Source: Candidatus Hinthialibacter antarcticus (GTDB lineage Bacteria > Hinthialibacterota > Hinthialibacteria > Hinthialibacterales > Hinthialibacteraceae). Taken from it: a DNA stretch of 55,618 nt. Location: the NCBI GenBank assembly GCA_030765645.1, contig JAVCCE010000077.1, positions 1 to 55,618 of the forward strand, given 5' to 3'. Position numbers and translations under genes: made by a program. The notes beneath the pieces were generated by a model that did not search any database, was not told where the DNA came from, and saw only the letters and a list, made by a program, of their open reading frames with translations. Of the stretch, positions 41,057 to 49,796 are shown piece after piece; within the stretch, counting starts at the first letter, position 1, and each line of letters begins with the position of its first letter.

Positions 41057-42751
41057 ATGTATAAAACAATTTGCGTGGTTTTCATCCTTGCAGCGACAGC
41101 GCTTTCAGTGCATGCTGGCGGCCCATTGATTATTGTGAATGAGCGTGAAACCGTCTGGCCAGGCAATCTCGTCACATACTCCGTTGATCCAGGCAAATTG
41201 GGCGACCTATCTCACAACGACGCCGCGTTTTTGGTCGAGCAGTCGTTCCAGGCATGGAGCGATGTCGATACATCGTTGCTGCGCTTTCAGCGAGCGAACA
41301 ATTTGTCCCGCGACGTGGATTCATCTAATTATAAAAATGTAAACAATTATCTGCCTCGAAACGTGGTGAACCCCATCATTTTTGACGACGATGGGGAAAT
41401 TATCGAAAACATCTTTGGGTCTGGTTCCAAACAACAAATTTTAGGCGGAGCGCTCCCTGAATATATTGGAAACCGGATCGTGCGGGCGGAGATCATCTAT
41501 AACGGATTGTTCTTTTCGAGCAACAACTCCAGCGACGAAGAAATTCTGGTCACGATGAAGCATGAAGCCGGGCATATCTGCGGGCTAGACCATACCCAAC
41601 ACTCGCGGCAGTTCGCCAACAACGGCATTGACGAAGACGACGCCGCGCTTTCGATCATGTATCCGACCACGTCAGATGATGATGCGTTTCGTTTGGCCCT
41701 CAGTTTCGACGACCGGATCGCATTGTCGAATTTATATCCCGGCACGAACCATTTGCCCAATTCAGGCCGCGTAACGGGCAGGGTGCGGCGCGGCTCGCGT
41801 CAGTTGCCCGGCGTCAATGTGATCTTGCGCGACGTCGAAGACCCATTTTTCAACATCATGTCAACCGTCACGGGCACGTTTGATAAAAACCAGGGGACGT
41901 TTGAGTTTACTGGCGTGCCTCCAGGGAAGTATCACGTATTGGTTGAGCCGATTGACGATGTGTTTACTTTGGCCTCAAGCGTGGGGCAGTACGCCGAGTC
42001 GCTTAACGACGATTCGTTCAAGAATCCAGTCAAGATTGAATATTACAACGACTCTGACGAGGCGTCAGAAGGGCGCAGCGTTGCAACTGTGATTGAAGTA
42101 AAAAAAAACCAGTCAAAAGATAACATCAACATCCAGGTTGATTCTAACAATACGACGGATGATGAATATCGCTACGGCTTGGTTCCAGTCGACGGCGTCA
42201 TGCGGGGATATACCGATAACGGGCGTTTTTTGTTTGAGCCCAGCGGCGATGAAGACCGCATTGTCTTTCGCATCGAATTTGACTTTGCTACGCGATACTA
42301 CATCGAAGTGGCGAGAGAGCGCTCAAACGGCTCGCTTGAAACCAGTGAGTTTTTAGCGCCGGACCAACAGACTTCAGTAGAAATTGTATTGTCCAACCGG
42401 GGGGATGTTGACTTAGACGACACCCGCTATTTTATTCTCATGGCGACAACAGAATTTCGAAATGTTCCCTTTACGCTCACAACAATAACAGGGGACGAAC
42501 CGACCCCGACACCAACGCCTGAACCTACGCCCACGCCTGCGCCGACCGCGACGCCGGTCCCGCTCTCAATCGCGGACGTAAACCAGGACGGCGCGGTCAA
42601 TGCGATTGATCTGTTTTCGTTTGCGCAAGATTGGCAGCGCGCCCATGAAGGCCAGGCGCGTTTTAACAGTTTGTTTGCGGGCGAAGATTCAGGCAAAGTC
42701 GACCATTTCGACCTCGTCGCCTGGGCGCGCCTATACTTGCAGGAACACTGA
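41057..42751 (+). CDS. Secreted matrixin-like metalloprotease with dockerin-like tail, paralog 2
   Basis: A 564-residue protein, same layout as the protein encoded upstream: signal peptide (residues 1-17), NPIIFDDDGEI, zinc motif HEAGHICGLDH at 169-179, SIMYPTT turn, and a regulatory-like beta domain with GTFEFTGVPPGKYHV. It adds a Thr/Pro linker (TPTPTPEPTPTPAPTATP) and a C-terminal segment ADVNQDGAVNAIDLFSF then KVDHFDLVAWARLYL, a dockerin-type calcium-binding pair. The tail may attach the enzyme to a cohesin-bearing surface protein or simply stabilise it. Tandem duplication with later domain gain is likely. Confidence 0.85.
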   Translation: MYKTICVVFILAATALSVHAGGPLIIVNERETVWPGNLVTYSVDPGKLGDLSHNDAAFLVEQSFQAWSDVDTSLLRFQRANNLSRDVDSSNYKNVNNYLPRNVVNPIIFDDDGEIIENIFGSGSKQQILGGALPEYIGNRIVRAEIIYNGLFFSSNNSSDEEILVTMKHEAGHICGLDHTQHSRQFANNGIDEDDAALSIMYPTTSDDDAFRLALSFDDRIALSNLYPGTNHLPNSGRVTGRVRRGSRQLPGVNVILRDVEDPFFNIMSTVTGTFDKNQGTFEFTGVPPGKYHVLVEPIDDVFTLASSVGQYAESLNDDSFKNPVKIEYYNDSDEASEGRSVATVIEVKKNQSKDNINIQVDSNNTTDDEYRYGLVPVDGVMRGYTDNGRFLFEPSGDEDRIVFRIEFDFATRYYIEVARERSNGSLETSEFLAPDQQTSVEIVLSNRGDVDLDDTRYFILMATTEFRNVPFTLTTITGDEPTPTPTPEPTPTPAPTATPVPLSIADVNQDGAVNAIDLFSFAQDWQRAHEGQARFNSLFAGEDSGKVDHFDLVAWARLYLQEH

Positions 42752-42761
42752 GAACTTGTGC

Positions 42762-43613
42762 TTATTGCGCCTGCGGCGCTACTTCTTGCGGCGCTTGCGG
42801 CCCATCGTGTTTTTGAGAGAAATCAGCAAGAATTTCTTTTAAATGCAACGCCATGTAATCCAAAATCGTCGCGTTGCCTTCCATAACAAACTGGTCGGTG
42901 TTTTGCGCGATCAATTCAGCGTTTTCTTGAATAAACGTCACATCATTCACTTTGCCCAACAGGCTATCGAGTTGAATGTCGTTACCGTCAATCTGAAATT
43001 GGCCGGTATTGATATTCATACCTTTTATATGATCGCGCGCTTTTTCAAACGCCGGGATGTAGTTGTCCCACATGGTTTGCCCGGCCTCAAATTCGTTGTC
43101 TTTGGCTTTTAAGAGAACGCCCAGCACTTCCCTGGTAAACCAAACGTATTCGTCAGGCGACATTTGGGCTTCGCGCAATAATTTGAGATGCTCATTGCCG
43201 ATGGTGGCGGGCATCATCGCGGCTTGTTTAATGATCTCGCCAATCTTGCCCGCGCCTGAAATTTTTGACGAGACTCCGCCCTTGTCAAACGTCTGGCCGA
43301 TCTCATCGCCCATTTTGCCGAATGTATCGCCATATTGCTCTGCAAATTTGACTGCGCTGGAACGGACCACAAAATACTCTTTTAAGCGCTCGTCAGTGAA
43401 TAATTGATTTTCGGGCGGCGTGAAAGCAATCTCCTGGTCGAGCTGCTCATAATTTTGCGTGAGGGTGGTATATTCTTTGGCGATTTCAGTGCCAAACTGA
43501 ACGGCTTGATAGGCGAAAAAGCCGACCCCGCCAAGCGCTAACACAATCAACAACGCGAGAAATCCGCCGCAGCCTAAACAACCCCACAATAATACTTTTT
43601 TTGTACTTGCCAT
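42762..43613 (-). CDS. Single-pass membrane protein of unknown function
   Basis: A 283-residue protein. Residues 7-36 (LLWGCLGCGGFLALLIVLALGGVGFFAYQAV) form an N-terminal membrane anchor with three cysteines. The rest is mostly helical, acidic, and ends in a Q/A/P-rich tail. No motif for a known enzyme was seen. The 3' end faces the metalloprotease gene with only a 10-base gap. It is likely periplasmic or cytoplasmic depending on topology, which the sequence does not fix. Confidence 0.65.
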   Translation of the reverse strand: MASTKKVLLWGCLGCGGFLALLIVLALGGVGFFAYQAVQFGTEIAKEYTTLTQNYEQLDQEIAFTPPENQLFTDERLKEYFVVRSSAVKFAEQYGDTFGKMGDEIGQTFDKGGVSSKISGAGKIGEIIKQAAMMPATIGNEHLKLLREAQMSPDEYVWFTREVLGVLLKAKDNEFEAGQTMWDNYIPAFEKARDHIKGMNINTGQFQIDGNDIQLDSLLGKVNDVTFIQENAELIAQNTDQFVMEGNATILDYMALHLKEILADFSQKHDGPQAPQEVAPQAQ

Positions 43614-43747
43614 GATTCAAACCCCTTGAAGGTGATATTGGTCTCTCGAACTGACTGGGTCTTGCTTGGAAACAATGCGTAATCATGTTATCACGCGATA
43701 TGGTAGTTTATATCAAATATAACTACGACCGAAAAGAGGCAAACCTT

Positions 43748-45292
43748 TCATGCGTTTTTGCGGTTGGCCCTGAATGCCAAAATACCAGCAATGAGTAGCG
43801 CGGCAACAGCAACAAACGCCGCGCGGATACAGGCGGCCATATACAATTCGTTCTGAAGAATAATCGGCCACAGCGAAGAGGCTTGCCCGTTCCAGATGGC
43901 GTTCCAGTGCAAGACCGGCGATGAGAACTGGGGCAGGTAGACGTTGAATTGCAGCAGCATCGAGGCCAGCGGCATGCCTGGCGCGACCTGGATTTCTGGA
44001 TAGCGCATCAAAAACGTACGGATCGTTTCAACCGGGTCAATCGCGATGCCGAGCAGTTGGATTACAACCGCAAACGCGCCCAGCGCGATCAGTGCGGCGG
44101 ATTTCCATTTAGTATTGAACCAGGCGCCGTCATTCAGCCCCGCTGCGCCGATCAACATCACAAAGGGCGTGATCTGAAAGATATGCCTCGGCCCCCAATC
44201 AAAACCGCCCGCCCAGTTTTGCCACATCGACATGACAACGAGATAACTTCCGACCAGTAGATACACGCCGCCCGCTAGCCAGCGGTCGCGCTTCCAAAAC
44301 GGGACTAGGCCAAACAATGCGAACAACAGCGGCGGCGAGTAGAGAAACAAACTGCGCCCCGGCGTGAAGAAAAACCCGTGCAGCCCCACCAATACTGGAG
44401 TCGTGAAATGCACGCCTTCGCTCTGGTCTTCGTAGCCCGTCGAGAAAAATGAATCAAAGCGGTATTGATTATAGAGAAGAACCACGAGGCCAAACACAGC
44501 CCACGGCGCCGCGAAGGCGATAATGCGCGTCCAGTCGATTTGAATGGGCGACTCTTTTTTATCAGGATCAATCAGCAGCAACCACAGCGCAGCCAGCCCG
44601 GTGACCAGGGTGTCGGGCCGGGTGAAGACGCCGTACGCCCAACAAAACCCGGCGAGCAGGTACCACTTCCACAGGCCGTTTTGTCGCGCCTGGAACAGCG
44701 CCCAAAATGCAGCGAGCAGACACAGCGCCGTCAGCGGTTCGGTGAAAAACGTGCGTCCATGCTGCCATTGGTAGGTACCAAAGGCGTACAATAATCCGCA
44801 AATGATTGTCCACTGGGTTTGAACGCCCACCAATAATAATAAATCGACCAACACCACGACCGTCAGCGCAGAAATGAGGATGGTAAACACACTCGCCCAG
44901 ATTTTCAGAAAGAAATAGCCGTCGGGGTCTACAATGTCTGGAATCTGGTCTTCCATTGTTCCGGGAGGCTGCTGCATCCAAGCGGCGAAGTCGAGTTCTT
45001 CGCCGGGGTAGAGCATTCGTCCCAGCGCCATCCAAGACGCGGCGGCGACGGGCAACCCGAGGCCGTATTGGGCGTACTCTTTGCCGTCGATGCCTCTCTT
45101 GCTTGCGAACCCCGCCGGAAACGCGGGGATCGCGCCGCGCTGGCCCTCTAGCAGCGAAAGCGTTGTACGCAGGTTGATCTGTTCGTCCGGCGTGGTCAGA
45201 AAATGCCCCGGCAGAAACAGTAAATAAACGCTCAGCGTCGCGCCAAAAAAAGCAAAGACAATCCGTCGCCGCGCCGATGGGATATTCGTCAT
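43748..45292 (-). CDS. Multi-pass membrane protein, GT-C glycosyltransferase-like
   Basis: A 514-residue protein with about ten to twelve membrane segments. The first is followed by HFLTTPDEQINLRTTLSLLEG, an acidic D-E in the first periplasmic loop as in ArnT/PMT-like GT-C enzymes; the middle contains QWQHGRTFFTEPLTALCLLAAFWALFQ, also seen in lipid-carrier sugar transferases. The last segments lie near residues 480-505. It probably transfers a sugar or acts in envelope polymer synthesis; donor and acceptor are unknown. It has a 118-base divergent gap to yebC. Confidence 0.65.
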   Translation of the reverse strand: MTNIPSARRRIVFAFFGATLSVYLLFLPGHFLTTPDEQINLRTTLSLLEGQRGAIPAFPAGFASKRGIDGKEYAQYGLGLPVAAASWMALGRMLYPGEELDFAAWMQQPPGTMEDQIPDIVDPDGYFFLKIWASVFTILISALTVVVLVDLLLLVGVQTQWTIICGLLYAFGTYQWQHGRTFFTEPLTALCLLAAFWALFQARQNGLWKWYLLAGFCWAYGVFTRPDTLVTGLAALWLLLIDPDKKESPIQIDWTRIIAFAAPWAVFGLVVLLYNQYRFDSFFSTGYEDQSEGVHFTTPVLVGLHGFFFTPGRSLFLYSPPLLFALFGLVPFWKRDRWLAGGVYLLVGSYLVVMSMWQNWAGGFDWGPRHIFQITPFVMLIGAAGLNDGAWFNTKWKSAALIALGAFAVVIQLLGIAIDPVETIRTFLMRYPEIQVAPGMPLASMLLQFNVYLPQFSSPVLHWNAIWNGQASSLWPIILQNELYMAACIRAAFVAVAALLIAGILAFRANRKNA

Positions 45293-45410
45293 GGGTTCCC
45301 TATTTTTTCAGCCGCTTGTTCGTTGATTCGCCAGTGATATACTACGTTCTTGCGGAGACCCAGGCTAGCAATCCGCTTCACAAAACTGAATACATAAAGG
45401 AACCAATTCG

Positions 45411-46169
45411 ATGTCCGGCCATTCTAAATGGAGCACGATTAAACACAAGAAAGCCAAACTCGACGCTGCGCGGGGCAAGGTTTTTACCAAGATTATTCGC
45501 GAGTTGACCACCGCAGCGCGCATCGGCGGCGGCGACCTTTCCAGCAACCCGCGCCTACGCACCGCCGTTGACGCCGCCCGCAGCGCCAACATGCCCAAAG
45601 ACAATATTGATAAAGCCATCAAAAAAGGTACGGGCGAACTGCCCGGCGTTACCTATGATGAAATGACCTACGAAGGCTACGGCCCTGGCGGCGTGGCGGT
45701 CTTTCTTGAAGTATTGACCGATAACAAAAACCGCATCACGGCGGAACTGCGCCACATGTTTAGTAAATTCGGCGGCAACCTGGGCGAATCGGGCAGCGTC
45801 GCTTGGATCTTTGAGCGCAAAGGCCAAGTCATTCTAGAAGCGGAAGAAGGCCAGACGCTCAACGAAGATGAGATCATGGAAACCGCCATCGACGCCGGCG
45901 CCGAAGACGTTGAATTTGATGACGGCTACTGCACTGTCTCCACTAGCGTTGAAGACTTCAACGCTGTCTCGGAAGCGCTTCGTGAAAAAGGCTTCAACGT
46001 GACCGAAGCCAATCTGACCCGCATCCCCAGCACTACGGTTGCGCTCGAAGGCAAAAACGCTAACACCATGTTGAAGCTGATGGACCATCTCGAAGATAAC
46101 GACGACTTGCAAAACGTCTACGCAAACTTCGATATCCCCGAAGAAATCATGGCGGCGATGGAAGCCTAA
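45411..46169 (+). CDS. YebC/PmpR family protein
   Basis: A 252-residue protein of the YebC/PmpR/TACO1 family, starting MSGHSKWSTIKHKKAKLD with ARGKVFTKIIRELTTAAR. The rest (NPRLRTAVDAARSANMPKDNIDKAIKKGTG and a later GYGPGGVAVFLEVLTDNKNRT-like segment) is well conserved. Members were first described as transcriptional regulators and later as factors that help ribosomes through difficult stretches; either role is cytoplasmic. It lies upstream of ruvC and ruvA, the common bacterial order, but here a terminator and a repeat lie in between. Confidence 0.93.
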   Translation: MSGHSKWSTIKHKKAKLDAARGKVFTKIIRELTTAARIGGGDLSSNPRLRTAVDAARSANMPKDNIDKAIKKGTGELPGVTYDEMTYEGYGPGGVAVFLEVLTDNKNRITAELRHMFSKFGGNLGESGSVAWIFERKGQVILEAEEGQTLNEDEIMETAIDAGAEDVEFDDGYCTVSTSVEDFNAVSEALREKGFNVTEANLTRIPSTTVALEGKNANTMLKLMDHLEDNDDLQNVYANFDIPEEIMAAMEA

Positions 46170-46193
46170 GCGCACCATTCATATCAAATATCC

Positions 46194-46223
46194 AAAGGCG
46201 GGGCGTTTGCTCCGCCTTTTTTT
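46194..46223 (+). terminator. Terminator after yebC
   Basis: AAAGGCGG at 46194-46201 pairs with CCGCCTTT around GGCGTTTGCT, followed by seven T in total. Strong intrinsic terminator. Confidence 0.92.
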
Positions 46224-46280
46224 ATTAATATGAAATCCCCTCTCCCTCTGGGAGCAATGTCATTGACTTAAGACTTTTAG

Positions 46281-46350
46281 CCCCCCCCCCTTTTTAAGGG
46301 GGGATGGCGCTGAAAGCGACAGGGGGGATTCGGGCGCAACGCGTTGCGCC
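46281..46350. repeat. Palindromic repeat cluster upstream of ruvC
   Basis: C10 (46281-46290) with TTTTTAA and G6 forms a hairpin. GGGGATGGCGCTGAAAGCGACAGGGGGGATT follows, and then the perfect 18-base palindrome GGCGCAACGCGTTGCGCC (46333-46350). Such blocks resemble REP-like repeats scattered between genes. The palindrome ends 29 bases before the ruvC start and could also affect its expression. Confidence 0.6.
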
Positions 46351-46379
46351 ATACGAACAATTTAGATTACAATGCCTTT

Positions 46380-46898
46380 ATGATAACAGTCCCTCCCTTA
46401 CGAATTTTAGGCATTGACCCTGGCTTGCGGTTTACCGGCTTTGGGGTTGTTGACGCGGTCAATCGGCAGGCGAAGTTAGTTGAATACGGCGTCATCACGA
46501 CAACATCCGATGCGCCGCTGCCGGAACGCCTCAAAATCATCCATGACGGCGTCGCGGCGGTGATAGAAAAGCATCAGCCCGACCGCATGGTGTTCGAGAA
46601 GCTGGTGTATTGCAAAAATGTGTCCATCGCGCTGCTATTGGGGCAGGCGCGGGCGGCGGCGATCCTCGCGGGGGCGCAACAGGCGATGCCGATGGATGAA
46701 TACAGCCCGGCGGAAATCAAACAGGCCGTGGTCGGCAAGGGCCGTGCTTCCAAAGAACAAGTACAAAAAATGGTGCGGCTGCTGCTGTCGCTCGCTGAAA
46801 CGCCGGAGCCGGACCACGCAGCGGATGCGTTGGCGGCGGCGCTGACCTATATTCACTCCAAACCCGTTCACGACCTCTTGCAGCGGGCGCGCAAATAA
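46380..46898 (+). CDS. ruvC: Holliday junction resolvase RuvC
   Basis: A 172-residue endonuclease when started at ATG 46380; the longer frame to 46344 runs through the palindromic leader. Catalytic acids are D13 in LGIDPGLRFTGFGV, a glutamate in VFEKLVYCKNV, and the pair in PDHAADALAAAL. The KQAVVGKGRASKEQVQKMV loop is the usual DNA-binding segment. RuvC cuts Holliday junctions moved by RuvAB. ruvA follows after 15 bases; ruvB is not in the window. Confidence 0.95.
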   Translation: MITVPPLRILGIDPGLRFTGFGVVDAVNRQAKLVEYGVITTTSDAPLPERLKIIHDGVAAVIEKHQPDRMVFEKLVYCKNVSIALLLGQARAAAILAGAQQAMPMDEYSPAEIKQAVVGKGRASKEQVQKMVRLLLSLAETPEPDHAADALAAALTYIHSKPVHDLLQRARK

Positions 46899-46913
46899 CC
46901 CACAATCCAAAAC

Positions 46914-47516
46914 ATGATTGACTTTCTCTCTGGAACGCTGACCGACAAGCGCGAGACCTACGCCATCGTCGGCGTGGGCGGCGTCGGGTTCCGCGTGAAC
47001 ATTCCACTGTCCACTTATCGTGAGTTGCCCCGCAGCGGCGAGGCGGTGCATTTATTTACTGTGCTTATCGTACGCGAGGATGATCTGAAGTTGTTCGGCT
47101 TTGCTACCGAAACCGAGCGCGATCTGTTCAATATATTGTCCAGCCTTAGCGGCGTGGGCGGAAAACTGGCGATGGATATACTCTCGTATGTCCCGGCGCC
47201 GCTGCTGGCGCAGGCGGTGCAACGCGATGAGCCAGCGCTGCTGTGTCAGGCGCCCGGCGTTGGCAAAAAGCGGGCGGAGAAGATCATCTTTGAACTCAGC
47301 CGTCAAAAACACCCATTATTGTTGATGACGACATCAACAGGGTCGGGCGGCGAAGAGGTTCCTATCACCGATGCGGGCCAGGAAGCGCACGAAGCCCTGT
47401 TAGCGCTTGGACTCAAACCCGCCGACGCCCAACGCACCCTTTCAAAAGCGGTTGAAACCCTCAGCGCCGAAGCCGAAGTCTCCTCCCTGATTAAAGAAGC
47501 CCTCAAATATCGCTAA
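46914..47516 (+). CDS. ruvA: Holliday junction branch-migration protein RuvA
   Basis: A 200-residue protein with the three RuvA domains: an OB fold at 1-65 (MIDFLSGTLTDKRETYAIVGVGGVGFRVNIP), helix-hairpin-helix motifs at 70-140 (SLSGVGGKLAMDILSY and APGVGKKRAEKIIFEL), and a C-terminal RuvB-contact domain after a flexible linker (EAHEALLALGLKPADAQR). It binds the junction as a tetramer and loads RuvB. It forms an operon with ruvC. Confidence 0.95.
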   Translation: MIDFLSGTLTDKRETYAIVGVGGVGFRVNIPLSTYRELPRSGEAVHLFTVLIVREDDLKLFGFATETERDLFNILSSLSGVGGKLAMDILSYVPAPLLAQAVQRDEPALLCQAPGVGKKRAEKIIFELSRQKHPLLLMTTSTGSGGEEVPITDAGQEAHEALLALGLKPADAQRTLSKAVETLSAEAEVSSLIKEALKYR

Positions 47517-48010
47517 ACGCCGCTTGGAGGATGAATTCAGCCAAATTGTCCGCTCTTTTTTGTGAGGGATAGATCGTTGCATCTGTTTTATCTTACTAAT
47601 ACATATAGGTTTATGGAATAAAATCCAATGCTTTCCTCGTGATATTTCTATCCGATTCTACTGAACTTTCCTGTCTCGCCATTCTCATTCTAATCTCCAG
47701 GTGGAGTCTTTTTTATATGATTACGTAGTAATCATCTGTTTTTAAATGGGTTAGGTAAAAAGATGGCATTTGCGCTTTCAATCACATTCTTACAAATTGA
47801 GTAACGGCTTCGATTACAAATTCGATTTCGAATCTCTCAATTCGTCAAATCGATATTCTAATTTCGAAAAAAAATGTAGCAAAATCAGTAGGTAAGAACA
47901 AACTTTATACTAGTTTTCTTTGTTTTTATGTTTGGTATGACAATTGATATAAGAAAACCCGAATGAACGAAACTCAGTTAATGTCATTCAACTTGGAAGG
48001 AGACAAAATC
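47517..48010. other. AT-rich promoter region of the chemotaxis operon
   Basis: About 490 bases with no credible gene. TTCGATTTCGAA at 47821-47832 (arms TTCGA/TCGAA) and a looser copy, CGATATTCTAATTTCGA, at 47851-47867 could be operator sites. GGAAGGAGA at 47995-48003 is the ribosome binding site of cheY. I found no convincing sigma-54 or sigma-28 promoter here. Confidence 0.4.
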
Positions 48011-48376
48011 GTGGGTAAATCAGTAATGATCGTGGACGACGCCGCATTCATGCGCGCGACATTGAAAGATCTCATCAGCAAAGGCGGTTTCGAAGTCGTT
48101 TCAGAAGCCGAAAACGGCCGGGACGCAGTTGATAAATACAAAACCTTTAAACCTGACCTGGTCACCATGGATATCACCATGCCAGAAATGGACGGGCTTG
48201 AAGCGCTGAAGAAGATTAAAGAAATTGACGGCAACGCCAAAGTGATTATGTGCAGCGCAATTGGTCAACAAGCCAACGTTTTATCGGCAATCAAATCCGG
48301 CGCGAGTGATTTTATCGTCAAGCCGTTCCAGCCAGACCGGGTGCTTGAAGCGCTCAACAAAGTTGCTGGTCAATAA
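48011..48376 (+). CDS. cheY: Chemotaxis response regulator CheY
   Basis: A 121-residue receiver domain started at GTG 48011, which has GGAAGGAGA 7 bases before it; the open frame to ATG 47963 would put that site inside the gene and lacks its own. Acid pocket D9/D10, phosphoacceptor D54 in TMDITMPEMDG, S82 in IMCSAIG and K104 in VKPFQ are present. GKSVMIVDDAAFMRATLKD is typical of CheY proteins of the Thermotoga/Bacillus type. Phospho-CheY should bind the flagellar switch. It is first in the cheYXRAB operon. Confidence 0.92.
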   Translation: MGKSVMIVDDAAFMRATLKDLISKGGFEVVSEAENGRDAVDKYKTFKPDLVTMDITMPEMDGLEALKKIKEIDGNAKVIMCSAIGQQANVLSAIKSGASDFIVKPFQPDRVLEALNKVAGQ

Positions 48377-48411
48377 CTGTCGCATCAGGATACCGCCTAA
48401 GGAGCAACACC

Positions 48412-48882
48412 GTGAAAGTAGAATTTATTAATCCGTTTATTGAAGCAGCGTCTCAAGTGTTGGAAGAAATCGCCCAATTAAAATCGGAGCGAGGCGCACT
48501 TCGGCTGAAAAATACCAATGAGCCTTTTCGAGATGTCTGCGCCATTATTGGTTTGGTTGGCGATGTTCAGGGGCAAGTCATTTATGGCTTTGACCAAACC
48601 ACCGCGCGCAGCGTGGTCTCTAAAATGATGATGGGCGCCGAAGTTACCGAATTTGACGAAATGGCCCGTAGCGCCCTGGGCGAACTCGGCAACATTATCT
48701 CAGGCAAAGCCTCCATCGGAATGGAAGAACTCGGCCTCATGATTGACTTATCGCCTCCGACCCTGGTCATGGCGCAAAACGTCCACATTTCAACCTTGAA
48801 GATTCCAATGATCGTGGTCCCGCTCGATACCGAATGCGGAATCATTGATTTATATGTTGGAATTGAACAGAAAGAGAAATAA
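48412..48882 (+). CDS. cheX: CheY-P phosphatase CheX
   Basis: A 156-residue protein of the CheC/CheX/FliY phosphatase family. SALGELGNIISG carries the catalytic E-x-x-N; the N-terminal MKVEFINPFIEAASQVLEEI is the usual CheX start. It has a single active-site motif, as in dimeric CheX and unlike CheC. It should switch off phospho-CheY, replacing CheZ, which is absent. cheR begins 3 bases after its stop, so the genes are co-translated. Confidence 0.9.
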   Translation: MKVEFINPFIEAASQVLEEIAQLKSERGALRLKNTNEPFRDVCAIIGLVGDVQGQVIYGFDQTTARSVVSKMMMGAEVTEFDEMARSALGELGNIISGKASIGMEELGLMIDLSPPTLVMAQNVHISTLKIPMIVVPLDTECGIIDLYVGIEQKEK

Positions 48883-48884
48883 CG

Positions 48885-49781
48885 ATGAGCGTCACCGCAA
48901 CCATTCCCAATTCTGAGAAAACTCAAACGCCGGCCGCCAGTCGGTTTCTGTCTCCGGCGATGAGCGACAAAGAGTTTAAAGAATTACGCAGCCTCATCTT
49001 CGATTCCATTGGGATCGAAATTCGCGAACACAAAAAACACTTGCTGGTGAATCGCCTCGCCAAACGGCTGCGCCAATTGGGGCTGCCGCGCTTTAGCGAC
49101 TATCTCGGGTATCTGGAAACCAGCCAAAACCGCCATAAAGAAATGGTTGAGTTGGTTGACGCCGTCACCACAAACAAGACTGACTTCTTTCGCGAACCCA
49201 AGCATTTTCAAGTGATGGATGAAGTCTCGTTACCAGCGCTGTTAGCAGACCCGGCGCGAAACAATCGAAATGTGAAAGTTTGGTGCTCGGCGTCTTCGTC
49301 TGGCGAAGAGCCTTATACCTTAGCGATTTGTTTAGCGGAATATTTTCAGAAGAAGCCTGGATGGACGTTTGAAATTCTCGCGTCTGATGTTTCTGAAACC
49401 ATGTTGCGCACGGCGGCGTCTGGCATCTACCCGGAAGAGCGCATCCAGCCGGTTCAGTTTGAGTTATTACGAAAATATTTTCTCAAAGGCGAGAAACGCT
49501 ACAAAGTCAAACCGGAACTGACCAAGCACGTTACCTATAAAAAAATCAACCTGAAACACGATTTTCATAATTCGCTATCGGGTTATGACATTATTTTTTG
49601 CCGCAACGTATTGATTTATTTTAACCAGGATTCACAAGACCAAATCATTGAAAAACACTGGCGCGTATTAAAACCCGGCGGCTACTTATTTTTGGGGCAT
49701 AGCGAAACGCTCCATAAAACCAGCGGTCTGTTTGAATACATCGCGCCGTCTGTTTATCGAAAACCTATGAAAAGCGCCTAG
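48885..49781 (+). CDS. cheR: Chemoreceptor methyltransferase CheR
   Basis: A 298-residue SAM-dependent protein-glutamate methyltransferase. The N-terminal helical domain (to about residue 90) is followed by TNKTDFFREPKHF, the SAM-binding VWCSASSSGEEPYTLAI and YDIIFCRNVLIYFNQ, with LKPGGYLFLGHSET near the end. It methylates receptors to allow adaptation. No receptor gene occurs in the window. The start gap to cheX is 2 bases and cheA follows after 15 bases. Confidence 0.94.
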   Translation: MSVTATIPNSEKTQTPAASRFLSPAMSDKEFKELRSLIFDSIGIEIREHKKHLLVNRLAKRLRQLGLPRFSDYLGYLETSQNRHKEMVELVDAVTTNKTDFFREPKHFQVMDEVSLPALLADPARNNRNVKVWCSASSSGEEPYTLAICLAEYFQKKPGWTFEILASDVSETMLRTAASGIYPEERIQPVQFELLRKYFLKGEKRYKVKPELTKHVTYKKINLKHDFHNSLSGYDIIFCRNVLIYFNQDSQDQIIEKHWRVLKPGGYLFLGHSETLHKTSGLFEYIAPSVYRKPMKSA

Positions 49782-49796
49782 CACCGGAGGAACACC

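Noticed and set aside
47821-47867. TTCGA-type inverted repeats before cheY as a known operator
   Set aside because: AT-rich context makes such pairs likely by chance and they match no operator I know.
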